Positions 40,762 to 54,432 of a stretch of 64,000 nucleotides of DNA are shown here, in pieces. The stretch spans positions 7,920,885-7,984,884 of the forward strand of contig CM028911.1 of NCBI GenBank assembly GCA_016801845.1, in the 5' to 3' direction. Source of the stretch: Polydactylus sextarius. Lineage: Eukaryota; Chordata; Actinopteri; Polynemidae. Position 1 is the first letter of the stretch. Every line of letters begins with the position of its first letter. Below the pieces are notes generated by a model that was not told where the DNA came from, ran no database searches, and saw nothing but the letters and a program-made list of their open reading frames with translations. Both the position numbers and the translations under genes were made by a program.

Positions 40762-43700
40762 ATGGACAAGCTTCGTCGTGTGCTAAGTGGTCAAGAGGAT
40801 AATGAAGAGTTGGGTTTGACTGCACAGGTATGACAGTACACGATGCTAATGCTAACGTCGTGCTAAAAGATACAATTTGTTGCAAAATAGCAGTGTGTTA
40901 GTTTTTCGACGCCTGTGTGAAACTCAGCTTTACTGTTCAGATATTTACTGTCAATCTTACTGTTGTGTTGTGCTTTTTGTTGGTTAGCTGCTGTTAATGA
41001 TAACAAACTGTCATTTTCTGACAGTTTAATAATTAGCTAACTTTAGCCAACAAAACATTAAGTGTTAAATATCATTTTCGCTAAATGAGTTTTAAGCAAG
41101 CTAACGTATCCTTCTGTAAACATTCAATACATTGTATTTATTTGTGTATTTACACTTTTTACATGCTTTCATGATGAGAAGGAAATGAGGTAAGCTGCTG
41201 ATTTGAACCCTGTGTTTTTGTTTTACTTTTAACTTGTTACAAAATTAAAAGCTTCACTTTTGACTCACCAGAGTCAAGTGATTGTACTTTCTCAGCGTTT
41301 TTTGACACTTTCGTTTTAATTTCATTGGGCAATTAAATATCTAAGTTCGTTGTGCTGATTAATTTCCTGTAACTTAGATCTGTGCTGTGTGTGTGTTTTT
41401 AACACTGTAGCTGGGTGTTTTTTAGCTTGACTCCAGCCAACAATGTGAAAGTCATGCGTAGGAAGCCTGCGGGTCTATGTTCAGGTCATTAGGTTGGTCT
41501 TGTGACATCCTCCCATTGTTCTTACCAGGTCCTTGATGCCAGCACTCTCAGCTTCAGCACCAGGGTGAAATGGTTCGCCATATGCTTCATAGGAGGCATC
41601 CTGTGTTCAATCCTTGTGAGTGTCTCTGCTTAAAAAAAATACATTGACATTGGGAATGTAAAGTGTAAATAACGCTGTTAGAAAAGGTCCAAATTAGTTC
41701 TTCACGTGCTTTAACACGATGAACTTTTGCACAGTTGCCGTCAAGATAAATTCCTGTTGTCTTACGCTTGCAGATCAGTGTGACTGACACATGTCACGTG
41801 TGGTTAAGTAACATAAAAGTTGCATTATGTCTTTGAAAGTTTCAGTTAGTTGTATTGCAGTTAAGGTGACAGGAAGTCTTGTCACTTGTGGCACTTTCTA
41901 ATAACACTGCATCATGGTGATAATTCACACGGACAGTCCCAACACAACCTTTCTGTGGAGGCCTTATCAGGAGATCTCTACACTTCTGTCATCTAAGCAA
42001 CACATAGTCTGAAAAGTCTCTGAATTCATGCCTCTAACATTCATACATTTTTAAATACTTGTCTTCTGCCTGGATGTGCTCTCACCTAACCTCTTTGTGC
42101 TGACTACAGTAATTCTACACACACATTCACAAAACAGAGTGGCCACTCTGGTTAATTATAGTGGAGCACAATAAACTATTTGCACCACATGAACTGAATC
42201 ATACAGTACCATGCAGCTGTTTTAATTTCTAGTCAGATCTACACCCATCTCCACTTGTTTGCTTCCTATATAAGTTGCAGGTGATTTAAATGCCCCCGGT
42301 GCTTTAGTAAAATAGTTGCATCTGCGTGAATACTCCATTCACAAATGTGTTCTTTACATTTCATTCCTCCCATGATGAAATCATTTTATTTGTTTATCCC
42401 CTGACTCAGTCTGTCATCACTCTAACTCTTTGACTGTGATCTAAATGATAAACATGATTGAGGGTTTGAATGTACAAAGGGCTGTGCCTCTTTATTAGTC
42501 TTGTGGTATTTTAGCACCAGGGGGAGCTAACTATATGATTAAGTGTCAGTAAAACCAAAACAACCTACAATATTCTTCTTTTTTTGACAATAAAAAACAA
42601 CTAATGTGAACATATTCATTTAATGTTGATGAGAAACTATTTTGTCCCTTAAACAGGGGTCAGCGTTGTTGTTCCTTCCAAATGGGATCAAGCTTTTTGC
42701 TGTCTTCTACACACTAGGGAATATCGCAGCCCTTTCCAGGTAAGCCCAGCCAAGGTTTGGGTGAATCTGAGTAATAACTTGATATTGCTTTTTTTTCCTC
42801 TCTCATCAGTGGTTGTGCCACTGCCAGGAATACAACAGATGATGATCAGCAGACTTGCACACTAATGTCTTTTTGCATTTAAACCTGCCACACCCGGTTA
42901 CAGTCATCCTTGGCATAAAGCTACATATTTCCCAAAGGGTTGCCTCCAGGCTGTTAATAAAGAGGACACATCAAGTAGTCATGCCTGTAATTTACCATCA
43001 CCCCTCTGTGTGCACGCAGCACCTTCTGTGCAGTGTTTGAAGCACAGTGCCTCAGGACTCATGAGGTTTTTCATTTTGATTTATTGATATTGACATTCTG
43101 ATATTTATGATACATTTTGGCAACTGCTGGTTCAAGACCATGATTAAATCAGATTAGTATTAGCATTAATTATTAGTACTGCTAAAATTCACATTGCAAT
43201 TTATAAACCTATACACAAAGATCACATATAAACAATATTCATCCTAAATGGATATACAAAGATCAACCGGTTTTGCTACCAATTGCCATGTGCAGCAGCA
43301 GAGAGACTGTTTAATCATACATGGAAAATACACCACTACATTAAAAGATTGCCTTTGTAGTAAGAAAGCACTAGCCTGCAGCGGCATCATTGTTTTGGAA
43401 GCAAAGACTGCATCTCACTGTACATATTGAAGACATTGGTTAGGCAGGTTTGCCTGTGAAAATAAGCTGCATAGTTTTGGTGCAGCAAAGTGAGCACTCG
43501 AATTGGAAAGAGTTATTACTGCATCTTATCAAGTTTACATATTTATTTAACCGTGACGTTAAATATTGTAAATTGAAAGTCAGTAACACAGTGGTCAGGA
43601 GGAAGAGACCAGTGGTTTCCTAAATGTTTGCTTTGTTATCTGACTTCAGACATTAGTGTTTGCTCTCCAGCCACTTTACCGTCACAGTATATCGAATAAA

Positions 43701-46700
43701 TAATATCATTTCTTTACAGACACACACACATATATATTAATTCCTGCTCAGTGACAAGCCAGAGGCAATAGCTAATATTCCATTTTATGTTAAACCATTT
43801 GTGTAACTGATCAGAGAATAAATAAATTAAGTTTAAAATAAGTCTGTCAAGCTGTCAAGGATCTAGCTGTTTACAACACTGACATACTGATGTTTTCTTG
43901 TTTTTATTGTTGATAGTTTTTCTGTCTTATTGTAATGACTAAGTAACATTAAAGTTTTATCTTCACTAGATATCTGTTGCCGACTGGATTTCACAACATT
44001 GTACATGATTTAATCTAGATAATCCACAGTCTAAACATAATAACGATGTGTTGAACTTGTTTGACTGACAGCGAACCATTGATGGGGAGGGTTTGTTTTC
44101 AGACAGGGCAGTCTCTATTTTCAGGTATCGTATGTCCAGAAGGTTTAGATGCATCAAGAAACTGGGTCACCTTCTGCTTTCATAGCCCAGGTTACTGCTT
44201 GAAAGCAAGGGAGCTTTATATTTTGAGCATCTTTTCCCCTGTATGTGACTTTGACTACGCACGGACCTCTAATTGTTGCATCTTTATTGGTTTGTTGTGT
44301 AACATCGCCATCACGTAACCACAGGTGATGTTTAGTCTTTTGTCAAAGCAGAATCATCTGAAAAAAAAGTATCTGTCCCTCTGAGCAGACCATTAGAAAG
44401 AGCTTGCGTCAACACAGACTGCTCTCATGTCTCATCTAACAGATGTGACGCTCCACAGACTCCCACTACCCACACAGCTCAGCTGAGCCCAGAGCCGCGC
44501 GCCTCGTCAGTGGGGAAAGCCTTTGTCTCGATACATTTACTGACGTCACACATGCATCATGTAGGAGGTTTTAAATGTGTCATTGTGATGCTTGGCATGA
44601 AATATTTACCTCACTAGTAATTGCAACATGTAGCTTAAATCACTCAGTCACTCAGAAGAGATTTGTTTGTGTGTACACAGGATGAGTATAAAAAGTATTC
44701 TGATGATGAAATTATCAGATAGATATTTTTGACCCAAATATCAAGTGACTATTAAGGTTTGCGTCCTGTGTCTGTTATGTTTGACGACAGTGATGAACAG
44801 ACAAAATGGCACCTAGAAAAACTGAAAACAAATCAACAGACAGTCGCACAGTTTTGGCAGCTCTGTTAAATAAGTGATCTCTGGAAAGCACAATAAAAAC
44901 ATAATACCACAGTAATGGCAGGTTGGCATCAGCTACCAAGATAAAAAGATGATGATACTGATTTCCTGGATTAACTAATTTAGTAATGTTTAAATGTTTT
45001 GATCTTTTAAAGCACCTGCTTCCTAATGGGACCACTTAAACAGCTAAAGCGCATGTTTGAACCGACACGACTGATAGCCACCATTGTCATGCTGGTAAGT
45101 TCTTTGTGTTTTACTGTTACTCTGAACTCTTATCAGGCTTCAGTGGATATTTGTTCATATCTGAATTTTTGGTCTTTATACAAATTGTTAGAAACTATTT
45201 AGTTAAAAAAAAATCCTTGACACAAGGAGTTTTTTTGTTTATCTGCTCTGACATTTCCTTGAAAGATTACTTTTCCTCTGGAATAGTTTTGTTAAAGATC
45301 GGTCCCTCTTCACTCTGTAGTCCTACAGGACTAAGAAGATAATGTAACCCTGACAACAACATGTTATAGCTTGACGCAGCGTCTTCTGTAAAATGATTTT
45401 CTTTGGATAAGAATCGTGCAAATCCTGTTTAAAATGTGTTGAAAGAAAATCGGACATAATTCTGCAAGAACAATTTCAGAAACTGAAACTGTCCCTTTCA
45501 TCTTCCACCAGCTCTGCCTGCTCTTAACACTTTGTGCTGTGTTTTGGGTGAGTAGATAACACATAGTTATCAAGCTTATCACCGTCTTTATTGTTTTATT
45601 GCTGTGTTTTAAATGATTAGAATAACCCTTTTGTTTTACTTTTCAGTGGCATAAAAAGGCTCTGGCTGTCCTCTTCTGTATTTTGCAGTTTTTGGCAATG
45701 ACATGGTAAGTGTGACTTGAGAATCAGAGCCGTCTCTATACACTAAACTAAAGCTGGCGATTCATTTAGTGATCACCCACACCTACTTGGATAATTCCCT
45801 CTCTTCGTGATCGAGAACTCTGCTCCAGCTGCTTTGGCTTGAATTAAATGTTGAGGTAATCACGCTGACGAAGCTCTAAGCTGACTTACTGTTATCAGCA
45901 CTTGCACGGCCAAATGGACGAACTTACAGAAACATTGCTGCACTAAAACTGAAGTTTTCTTTTATTTTAGAACAACATATCTTTTCAAGCTTTTCTAACT
46001 CTGCCTCTCATGAGTAAAAGTAGAAGAAGCTCATGTAATCAATGCGAAAAATGTGATGAACTTGATTTTTCCTAGTTTGTCTTAGGAGTCTGTGATCATT
46101 TCTCGTCATTCAGGTTGGGTCAGCGGTGTTGTAATCAGACTGATGGGTTGTAGGTTCAGTCTGGTTTGGCATGTAGATGAAGCAGCAGTGCCAGGATCAG
46201 CGTGAACCTACCTTGTTTTGACTCACTTACACAGATCTGGCAAGTAGAGTTGGGCAGACATTTCCGCCTGTGTTGTTTTCACACAAGACAAGAGTCCGTG
46301 CCAGCTCTCTCTCTCCCAGGTCATCTGCTACTAAAATCAGAAGGGAAGGGTCTAATGAGAAAACATATAGTGAGAAAATATTTGCGCGTGCTACAAAATC
46401 AGCTTCCATTTCCTGTTTTTCTACACTTTCTGGTTTGAACAAAAAAAAAAAAAAAAAAACATTTATGGCATTTATGAAGAAAAAAACTGACTGATGTTTC
46501 TCTCAGTTGTCAAACATTGCCAGTAGAATATCTGGGTTTTGTATTGTTGGTGGGAAAAGAAAAGATGTGCAACATTTTCTTTGACAAAATTGATAAATTG
46601 ATTGATAAATTAAATAATAAAATAAAACATGTAATTGTGAGGTGCAGCTCCAGTGTTCTGAATCTTGCAGGTTTTTGCAATAAGGTCAGTGAGGTTAAGT

Positions 46701-49700
46701 CACAGCACAATAGCGGATAATAAAACCTGTGAGTGATGTGTATTGGCATGTCAGCACTTGTATGCTCATTAATTTTGAGTGTATTTGCACAGAAGCAACA
46801 AAAGGGTTTTGAGTGTGTGAATGTGCATGGAAACACAAACAGCAGCAGTCCGGGAGGAAGCGAACGGACCGATTCATCAGCGAGCAGGACTGTGTCAGCC
46901 CTCATGACTACCCTGCGTTTGCACCTACATGTAACACATTCACTTCCGCTCTGCTTGCGTTCGCAGAGGCATCACCATAGCAACCACAAGTCACACATCC
47001 CAGACTCATTCATAACAGACTAGGGGCATAGTGCACTCCCACGCAGGCACTCGTAGGTCTGTGCGAAGGCGGTTCTGTTATAAGACGTCGCCACTGACCC
47101 ACACACACATGCAGAGAGGTGGGCAAAGTCCAGTTCTCAGGCTGAATTCTGTAAAGTGACCACAAGACAATGAGTCAGTGTATGGCGCATAACTTAACTT
47201 ACTTATGTAATCTACTTATTTTGTTTAGATATAAAATCGTATCCCCTGTAGTCGCCTTAGTGTTTCTAGTAAATGTTTTCCGCTCTAATGGGACATGTGA
47301 GAGTTTCCTGACAACTAGCGTTTGAAGAAAATGGTCGTCATGCTCAGACTGGGGCTGTAGTTAATAATTCAGCTGCTGCACCACATGTACCAGATTCCTT
47401 ACATATTTTACATGTATTAGATGTCTGTTCACAGGCTTTTTAAGCTAAACTTTAGCTCAAAAAGCTGTACTTTCAGTACGTGGTGTCATGCTTTTTCATG
47501 TACATGGTGTTTGGGCTACAAACACAAGTGCTAAGATAGCAGCTCATTCACAATCATGTTTGTCGACACGATGAAAGACCCTCCAGTCTAATGAGTACCA
47601 CTTGATGGAGCATTTAAAAACAGCTTTGATTTTGATGTATGTGGTTTTGAATATCCAGTATTATTCTATCATGAAGGTTCTGTATTTTTCAGATGCAGAA
47701 AAGTGAAACTGAAACAGATTGAAACCTTGATTCATGTAAAGATCTGGGATTTCTAATGATACCACATGACATGCAACAGACACGTTGTGATAGCTATGAG
47801 ACTCTGACATTAGATTCGTAACATATTGACTTGTAATAAATACTAATGTCAGATCATTTAAAAAATATGTCTTTTCAACTTGTGTTTGACCTGCTCAGCC
47901 CATAATACTGTATGTTAACACTGATGTTTTGCGTTTTCCTCTTTCAGGTACAGCCTCTCTTACATTCCATTTGCCAGGTAAGACCAGATGATTATTTCTT
48001 TTTCTTTTTTCTGCATTGACCTTAAGATGATGTCTTTGCCCTTTTCTGTTATGTTTGTTGAAAGTGTTGCTCTCATGTAAAGGGACGATGTGTAAGAACT
48101 AGCCAACTGTTGAATTCATACCCCTAACAAAAAGGGGGCGATATATTACCAGGAAGTAGCTAATATTCACGCAAAACTCACTCAGGTTTCATCCCTCATC
48201 CAAACATTAGCTTAAATAAATGTAACAATAGTGTGGGGCCTTTATTGTCATGTTACCAAACCTGCAAGGACCAAGGTATAATATTTTACACACTGGTTTA
48301 TCTTGTAATATCATTGTATAAGTGGTTGGTTTTCTTACTTCTTCTAAAGTTATTGTTAGAATGACAACGTTCATTTCACAGCCAGTCTGCTTAGTCAGAG
48401 AGACGGGGGAAGTTGTAGTGATGGCAGGAGGAGAGAGAGATAAAGGAGAAATGTAAGTAGCTGATTTTGAATTTCACTAAAAAGCAGCAATGCAACAATC
48501 ACACTTACTACTCCTTTGTCCTCTCATTTTAGACTGTACTACTAGAGGTACAAAGAGGTATTAGAAGTACCAAGATGTGCTAGGGCTAGCTGGTTAGTTT
48601 GCTAAATTCAGCAGATATCTTTCCAACACGTAACATAACATCAAAACAATTAATTCTTCATGTTCTGTTTATAATCTCTACATGTTTTAATTTAAAATGC
48701 TTACATACTTATCCCCTGATGTCGCTGCACAAGAACTGTTCACTTCAGATAAACCATTTAACAGTCAGCGGTGACCTAAAATACATTTTCATCTGCCTTT
48801 TTATATCTCAGTAGCGATCTGTTTACCAACCACCAGTGTATGCCACATGCACAAACAAAGCGCAGGGGAAAACGACGAGCGACACTTTAGTGAAAACATG
48901 TTTTTATTTACCCCTAAACACAGTTTGCCTCCACCATATGGCTGTAATCCCCCCTACGACTAGTGCAGACTCTTGGTGTCAAACAAATGGCAGCTTGTTG
49001 TTTCACACTCCTCGGTGCTGTAGCCCCGTGAGGTTATTTGCTTTATCCATAATCTAAATGAAATCATTTCTTGTGGAATAATGCTCTTTCAGACAGATTT
49101 ACTGAAAGTATTTCTTCTCTTATTGTAGCTTTTACATTGATGGGATTATGTTAAGCTCTATAGGGTACTGTGCAAAAATTTAATTAGATCCATGCTCAAA
49201 TATGCTGCCCTGCAAAAAACAATATCTAAGTATTTCTCACAGATTACTTGCTTTGTTTTTATTGTGGATAACACAGTATATAGCCTAATAGTCATTAAAT
49301 CTCACAGATGTTGGTTTATTCATTTCTTCTGAGTATACCACACTACAGAATTTTAAATTAAAAGACAATACTCCCCTATACACAGGTATTCACTTAACAG
49401 ATTGTCCCATATGTTGCAGCACCTCAGTGATTTCCACAAGCCAAGTGTGAGGTGTGATGTTGTTTTGTCAGTCCAGCTGTAAGCAGCATTATGTCTCATT
49501 GGGTGAGCGCGCAGCCCCCACACTAAGTGCCTTGTGTATTTGGGCGACCCTGTAATCCTTTCTGACAGCTGAGAGACGTGCTATAACCACTCCTCCTCCC
49601 TCCCCCAACCCAAATGCTAACAACAATACAAAGCTCAGACAAAGACCCTTTTTTCCACACAACCCTTCCAAAAACCAAATTCCAATGGAGAAATCTAAAT

Positions 49701-50932
49701 TTGTCGATATTAAGTGCTGACCAGTAATCACATATTTATTTGTTAGTCCTTTGTCATTATTTTTCTTACATTTTTTCGTCAATTTATTATCCTCCTCTCT
49801 CCTTAAGCTTCTTACTTTAATCCATTTTTTATTTAATTTAGATTCCATCATTTAGCTCTCTTGTTTGCCATGTTGTTACAGAACAGCTGCATATTTAGAT
49901 CTCAGGCCTCGATCCCTCAGGGAGACGACAAAAAAAAAAGCATCACACCTTTTGCCGCCTTAATCCCCGTCTGTGGTCAAAGAAACTGTGATACCTGCCA
50001 GCCATAACAACACATGGCCTGTGAACTTGATCCTTTAATGTATTTTACCTTGTTGTCTATTTATAACCTCTCATACCTGCAGAGCAAATGTACCAAAACC
50101 TGCTGCATGTGCACTTCCCACAATTCTCTGAGGCTGCTGTTGCTCTGAATTTTAGTTGGTGGAGGTGGAGGAATGTCTCTAAGGCTGATCAGTTATGTAT
50201 GCAATTTTTTGAACAACAGAAATAGCATTAAGCCTCCAGTGACTATAAAAATAAGAAAAAAATGCCATACTGGAGGAGGATATGAGGACTTGAGATAAAT
50301 TTGGTTACCAGAGAGACTACCCTGAGTATTTAAAGGAACAAGTCTCCCCCCGACCTCCTCCTCCTCCTCCTCCTCCTCCTCCTCCTCCTCCTCCTCATCC
50401 TCCTCCCCTCAGACTACTTATGATCCCCCCTTCTCCTTTTAACCTTGACGGGTTTCACACCTCCTCCACTGATATTTGACTGTGGCTGCCGATGAAGTCT
50501 GCATAGCAACACAGTGATGGCAGGAGCAAACGGTGTGAAGGGAAACAGAGAATGGCAACCGTTCTAGCGTTGCCATGGTGACCGCTCGTATTGCATCATC
50601 CATCAACACAGACTACCTGGAGAGTGGAAGCCCCCATCACTCTGAACATGTGGTGCTTCCCCGCCAAAACAAATTCACTTATTCATGACGAGCCCCACCC
50701 AAGTCATCGTAACAAAGGGTGGAAATTGATTTTATTTGTCACTTTTTATTCTCTACACATGACAGGACTTTGCCCCCTTGATTTATTTATACTCCCTCAT
50801 TCCTTTTTGTTTTTTAGTTAAATTTCTTCTCTTTCTGTGTTGATACTGCTGAATATTATTATTAATCTTCTCTCTTTTTTTTTTTCTCACAGGGATGCTG
50901 TGCTGAAATTCTTCTCTGCCTGTCTTGGTTAG
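40762..50932 (+). CDS. sft2d1: SFT2 domain-containing protein 1, complete, 8 coding exons
   Basis: Small four-pass membrane protein of the SFT2 family. By homology to yeast Sft2 it is placed in vesicle fusion with the Golgi. Exons: 40762-40827, 41529-41615, 42657-42739, 45013-45094, 45512-45547, 45647-45705, 47948-47977, 50893-50932 (stop TAG). Sum 483 bases, 160 aa, the usual length. The N-terminus is MDKLRRVLSGQ, followed by four hydrophobic segments. Family motifs seen are FLMGPLKQLKRMFEPTRLIAT, split between exons 3 and 4 of the track described here, WWHKKAL and the WYSLSYIPFARDAV end. Two exons are very short (36 and 30 bases) but in phase. The V(L)DASTLSF stretch after residue 22 favours SFT2D1 over SFT2D2. 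The last intron is 2.9 kb. The adjacent PRR18 supports the call. Confidence 0.95.
46112..46165 (+). mobile_element. Possible decayed tRNA-derived SINE head
   Basis: In an sft2d1 intron the sequence has an A-box-like TGGGTCAGCGG and, about 35 bases on, a B-box-like GGTTCAGTC. The spacing fits a Pol III promoter of tRNA origin. No clear tail or target-site duplication was found, so this is a weak call. Confidence 0.25.
47978..50892. other. Last sft2d1 intron, no gene seen
   Basis: About 2.9 kb without gene-like structure. It contains the CCT microsatellite described separately and ends in a strong T-rich tract and CAG acceptor. Confidence 0.6.
50354..50396. repeat. (CCT)n trinucleotide microsatellite
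   Basis: About 14 CCT units without interruption, in the last sft2d1 intron, giving a pyrimidine-only strand. Such tracts can form triplex structures. Confidence 0.9.
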
Positions 50933-53664
50933 GACTCTGGAGAGTCCACAATTTCAAAATGAAGACTGGTCCTTATATGCAAATTGCAAGAACAGTGACT
51001 GTAAAATATAAATCTATTGTTTATACACTATATCTCTCCAAAATTTTTACCATGGTCATTTCGTACTGTGAATTTCTGCCTCGTAGTTCTAGCTGATTTT
51101 CTATAACAATAGTAAGATCAAAAAACGTATCAGTCTTTTTTTTTTTTTTTTTTTTTTTGCTTTTGACCTGAGAAAAATGTGTGCCTTTAATTCTTAATAT
51201 ATTTAAACATATTCCTATATTTTCCAAGTATTTTTTTACCATGTAAATGCAGGGAAAATGATTTGATTTTGCTTTACATTGTAACACAAGTGCCTTAACA
51301 TTATTTACACACATATACTGTGTATGAAAAGATAACCGACCGTACACATTTACATCTTTAACAGTGTGAAATTCCACTGGATTCTGGATTGTTTTTAAAT
51401 GGTGTTCTTACTTCTCACACACAAGCGCTATTAAACACACATTGCCTTTCTTTTCTTCTGTCTGCATACGAAACACTGATGTAAAAAAGAGACTCTCAGA
51501 TGTTATTCCATGTTTATATATATATATATATATATATATATGAGTATTTTCCCTGAGGCACTGCTTCGCTGATGATGCACTGGGATATATGATATACATT
51601 GCTCTTTTGATGTTTTTTTTTCCAGCTAAAGAGAAAAAAAAAAAAAACAGCTCCTGTCTAGTGTGTTAGTCTTTACTGTGTTTAAATGCACCTGCCCCCA
51701 ACACTAAACACATTACATTACAATTACTTTGTGCATTTTTACATTTAATTTCTTGCCAGATGTAGCAATGACCCAGTTAATTACACTTTCCTGAGCATTG
51801 TGATTTTGACGTGACCTAATAACCCAGTACAGCTTGCATCGGGATCCCTATATTGCTTCAGCATGATGGCGTAGCCCATGAGGATGTGGTTGTCATGACA
51901 ACCTCCTCCAGAAGACTCATAACCTCTGCCTACCCCCCATCTGTGGTGCAGATGTTCACATTATCCTGATAAGGAGGTGAGTTTCATTCAGTTCTCATTT
52001 GTGAATATACATCACCAGAATTTGGTTTACATTGAAGAAAAAAATTTACACATAAATCTCTGCAAAACAAAGCTCTTAATTCATCCTATCATCCAATGTC
52101 TCAGATGTAGAATTTGCCCAGAAACATGCCTCAAGGTTTTCTTTGTACTTCGTGTGATGAAACTGCATTTTGCTTCCTGGTTGTGGAGACACTTGTATAA
52201 TGTGGTGGATTAACATGGACAAAATCTCCCCTCAATACTACTAGTTCAACTAACTTATCAGAAACCCAGCAAATCCCCCGCAAAGTAATCTTAGGGATAA
52301 AATAATTCAGTTAAATGAAGGAACTGTGGATGTTTTTGTGATCTGTTCTCTTTACTTGCCAGTTTTGGATTACAACAAGGTTTTGAGGATGAAGGGGAAG
52401 TGCCCTGACCTCGACAATCTGTTTAGTGTCCCAACTGTTTCCTCTTCATTACATCTAATCCTTTCTTATGTCAGAGAAGAGACGGCTCCCATGCAACAAC
52501 TACCACTGAAATTAAACAAATCCGTTCAGCGTCATGATGCAGCGCATGGTGTGCAGATGAAAAAAAATAACTTAGCCTTTGTTGTTGGGTTATTTCCAAA
52601 CCTTTTAGTTGGCAGTGAGTGGAGTGTGTTAAAGTCACGTTTTTTGTTTTTTTTCAAGAATAAGCAGCTATATGTCTATTATTATAAACGATTGGTACAT
52701 TATAATGAAGTAAATCAAATGTGAAGACATTAAATTGCATTTAAATTTGTGTAACCACAAGAGGATACAAAACAGTACAAAAATGTCTAATCGTAAAATA
52801 TGAGCATCCTCAGGCAATATCAAATAAACAGTCTGAAAACTATACATTTGGAAGGAAATATTGATTTGTTCTTATGTCCTCCACTGAGGGAAACAAAATC
52901 ACACTGAGTCAATTGTGGAACTGTCTGGATGAAAGCACAGATAACAGCAGAAAGGAAGAGAAATCAATATTGTGGACTATTTGTATATTCCCCTCAGATG
53001 CCTTTCATAGGCTACATGACTGAAAGAACAACAGTGGGTCATCTATACATATCAGCTTATTGACACTGGAGACCATATTGACTGAAATGAGAAAACAGGA
53101 ATTGTCTGCCATTGTTTCAGTGACATGTTTTTGTTAGTTCAAGGACAGTGAGTTATATCTTAAAGGACCAAAGACTAAACTCTAGGTTTATTAACATGTC
53201 TATGTGACTTACAAAGAGGAAAAGCTGCTTCAGTTCCAGTAAAGTTTCTTCGGTGTCACTAAACTGCAACCGGCTGTAATTTAGTGTGAGTGTATGACTG
53301 AGTTCAGTGACAGGCAAACAGTAGAGTGAGAAAAGATGAAGGCAACACAAGGTGGATGGTTGAGTCTCATCATCGGTTGAGGAAGTTATTGGAAATTATG
53401 ACATGACATCACCGTCGTTTTTTCCCGGCTTTGTTTGGTGCGTCTCCAGGCCACGCCTTCCTGCCAGCACCGTACTAAAGCATCCAGGCTCAGGCTGAGT
53501 GAGTGTGTGCGCCAGTTGAACTCCGGTCAGTGCGGACAACAGGTGCACTGCCGTCGGATAATGCCCACAGAGCGCCGCTCGTCGCTTTGCGCAGGGCTTC
53601 CTCATCTACACTCACAACTCTTGCACGTTTTTTTATATCCTGACCACTTCCACACGCACGAAAA
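50933..53664. other. sft2d1 3' UTR, intergenic DNA and prr18 5' region
   Basis: The sft2d1 3' UTR starts at 50933. An ATTAAA at about 51430-51435 is a candidate poly-A signal, with no certain AATAAA before it. The rest looks like unique non-coding DNA. The last 250 bases before 53665 are more GC-rich and should hold the prr18 5' UTR and promoter. Confidence 0.4.
51515..51541. repeat. (TA)13 microsatellite
   Basis: Alternating TA for about 27 bases, in the presumed 3' UTR or flank of sft2d1. Confidence 0.9.
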
Positions 53665-54432
53665 ATGCCTTTTCCACCCATCAGCCTCCACCAGCGGATC
53701 TCCTCTCCTGGCAGGGAACTATTCGGGAAGAAGAAATCCAATGGAGTCCCCCCTCAGACTGAGCTCACCAGCAAATCCGGCGCAGAGAAATCGAGTTCCG
53801 ACAAGGAGAAGCAATCTACATCTTGGGCCTCGGCGAATTTAAGGAATTTAGGGCGAAAAGCTCAGCAAGAGAAGAGTAAAAGCCCAGCTCAGAAGCCGGG
53901 TGGCGCTCAAGAGACTCAGGGAAAGTGCTCCTGGTTGACGGTACCAAAACCTCAGGACCCATCCGAAGGAGTCAGACGCTCCAGCTCCATGGACTCCACC
54001 AGACAGTTCCATGGCAAAGACGAAGGAAAGAAGGAGATTCAGTTTACACTCAGTCTCACCCCTGAAGCCATTCTAGTAATCCAAAAACGTAATCTAGAGA
54101 AACAGATGATGGCAAAGCAGCAGAAATGCTGCGCCTCCGCGGACTTTCGCCACAGGCGAGTTTTTCCATCCAAGAAGGCGCACGGTGGGTCGAAGGGCTG
54201 CGCTACCGCCGCCAAAGTGGAGAACGCCGAACAGGACATCACCGCTATAGTTAAAATATCTCTGTTGAATGATCAGTACAAGTACGATGATGTGGAGTAT
54301 GAAGAAGAAGACGGAGATGTGGATGAGACTGTTGTGAGGAAATGTAAAGAGTGGCTGAAAGGAGTCGAAAACGCTGCTGCTTTGGGAAAAGTGGACAAAC
54401 TTTCTGCACTCCCGCACCTTAAAGGCTGCTGA
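53665..54432 (+). CDS. prr18: Proline-rich protein 18, single-exon gene
   Basis: 255-aa intronless reading frame starting MPFPPIS and ending LPHLKGC. PRR18 has no known enzymatic domain; its role is poorly understood. Two blocks match the family: LTPEAILVIQKRNLEKQ (131-147) and, near the C-terminus, VKISLLNDQYKYDDVEYEEE (196-215) followed by VVRKCKEWLKGVE (223-235). The N-terminal half is basic and rich in Ser/Lys, with few prolines, so the mammalian name fits poorly. The start at 53665 is supported by the conserved MPFPP opening. SFT2D1 just upstream on the same strand matches the human 6q27 order. Confidence 0.93.
   Translation: MPFPPISLHQRISSPGRELFGKKKSNGVPPQTELTSKSGAEKSSSDKEKQSTSWASANLRNLGRKAQQEKSKSPAQKPGGAQETQGKCSWLTVPKPQDPSEGVRRSSSMDSTRQFHGKDEGKKEIQFTLSLTPEAILVIQKRNLEKQMMAKQQKCCASADFRHRRVFPSKKAHGGSKGCATAAKVENAEQDITAIVKISLLNDQYKYDDVEYEEEDGDVDETVVRKCKEWLKGVENAAALGKVDKLSALPHLKGC

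Noticed and set aside
46510..46905. 131-aa minus-strand open frame in an sft2d1 intron
   Set aside because: It has no recognisable motif, splice partner or gene context; AT-rich DNA gives such frames by chance.
52326..52724. 132-aa plus-strand open frame between sft2d1 and prr18
   Set aside because: The composition is not protein-like, there are no splice sites in phase, and it matches no family.
53435..53842. Longer overlapping open frame at the prr18 start
   Set aside because: It is in a different frame and lacks the conserved MPFPP start and downstream PRR18 blocks.
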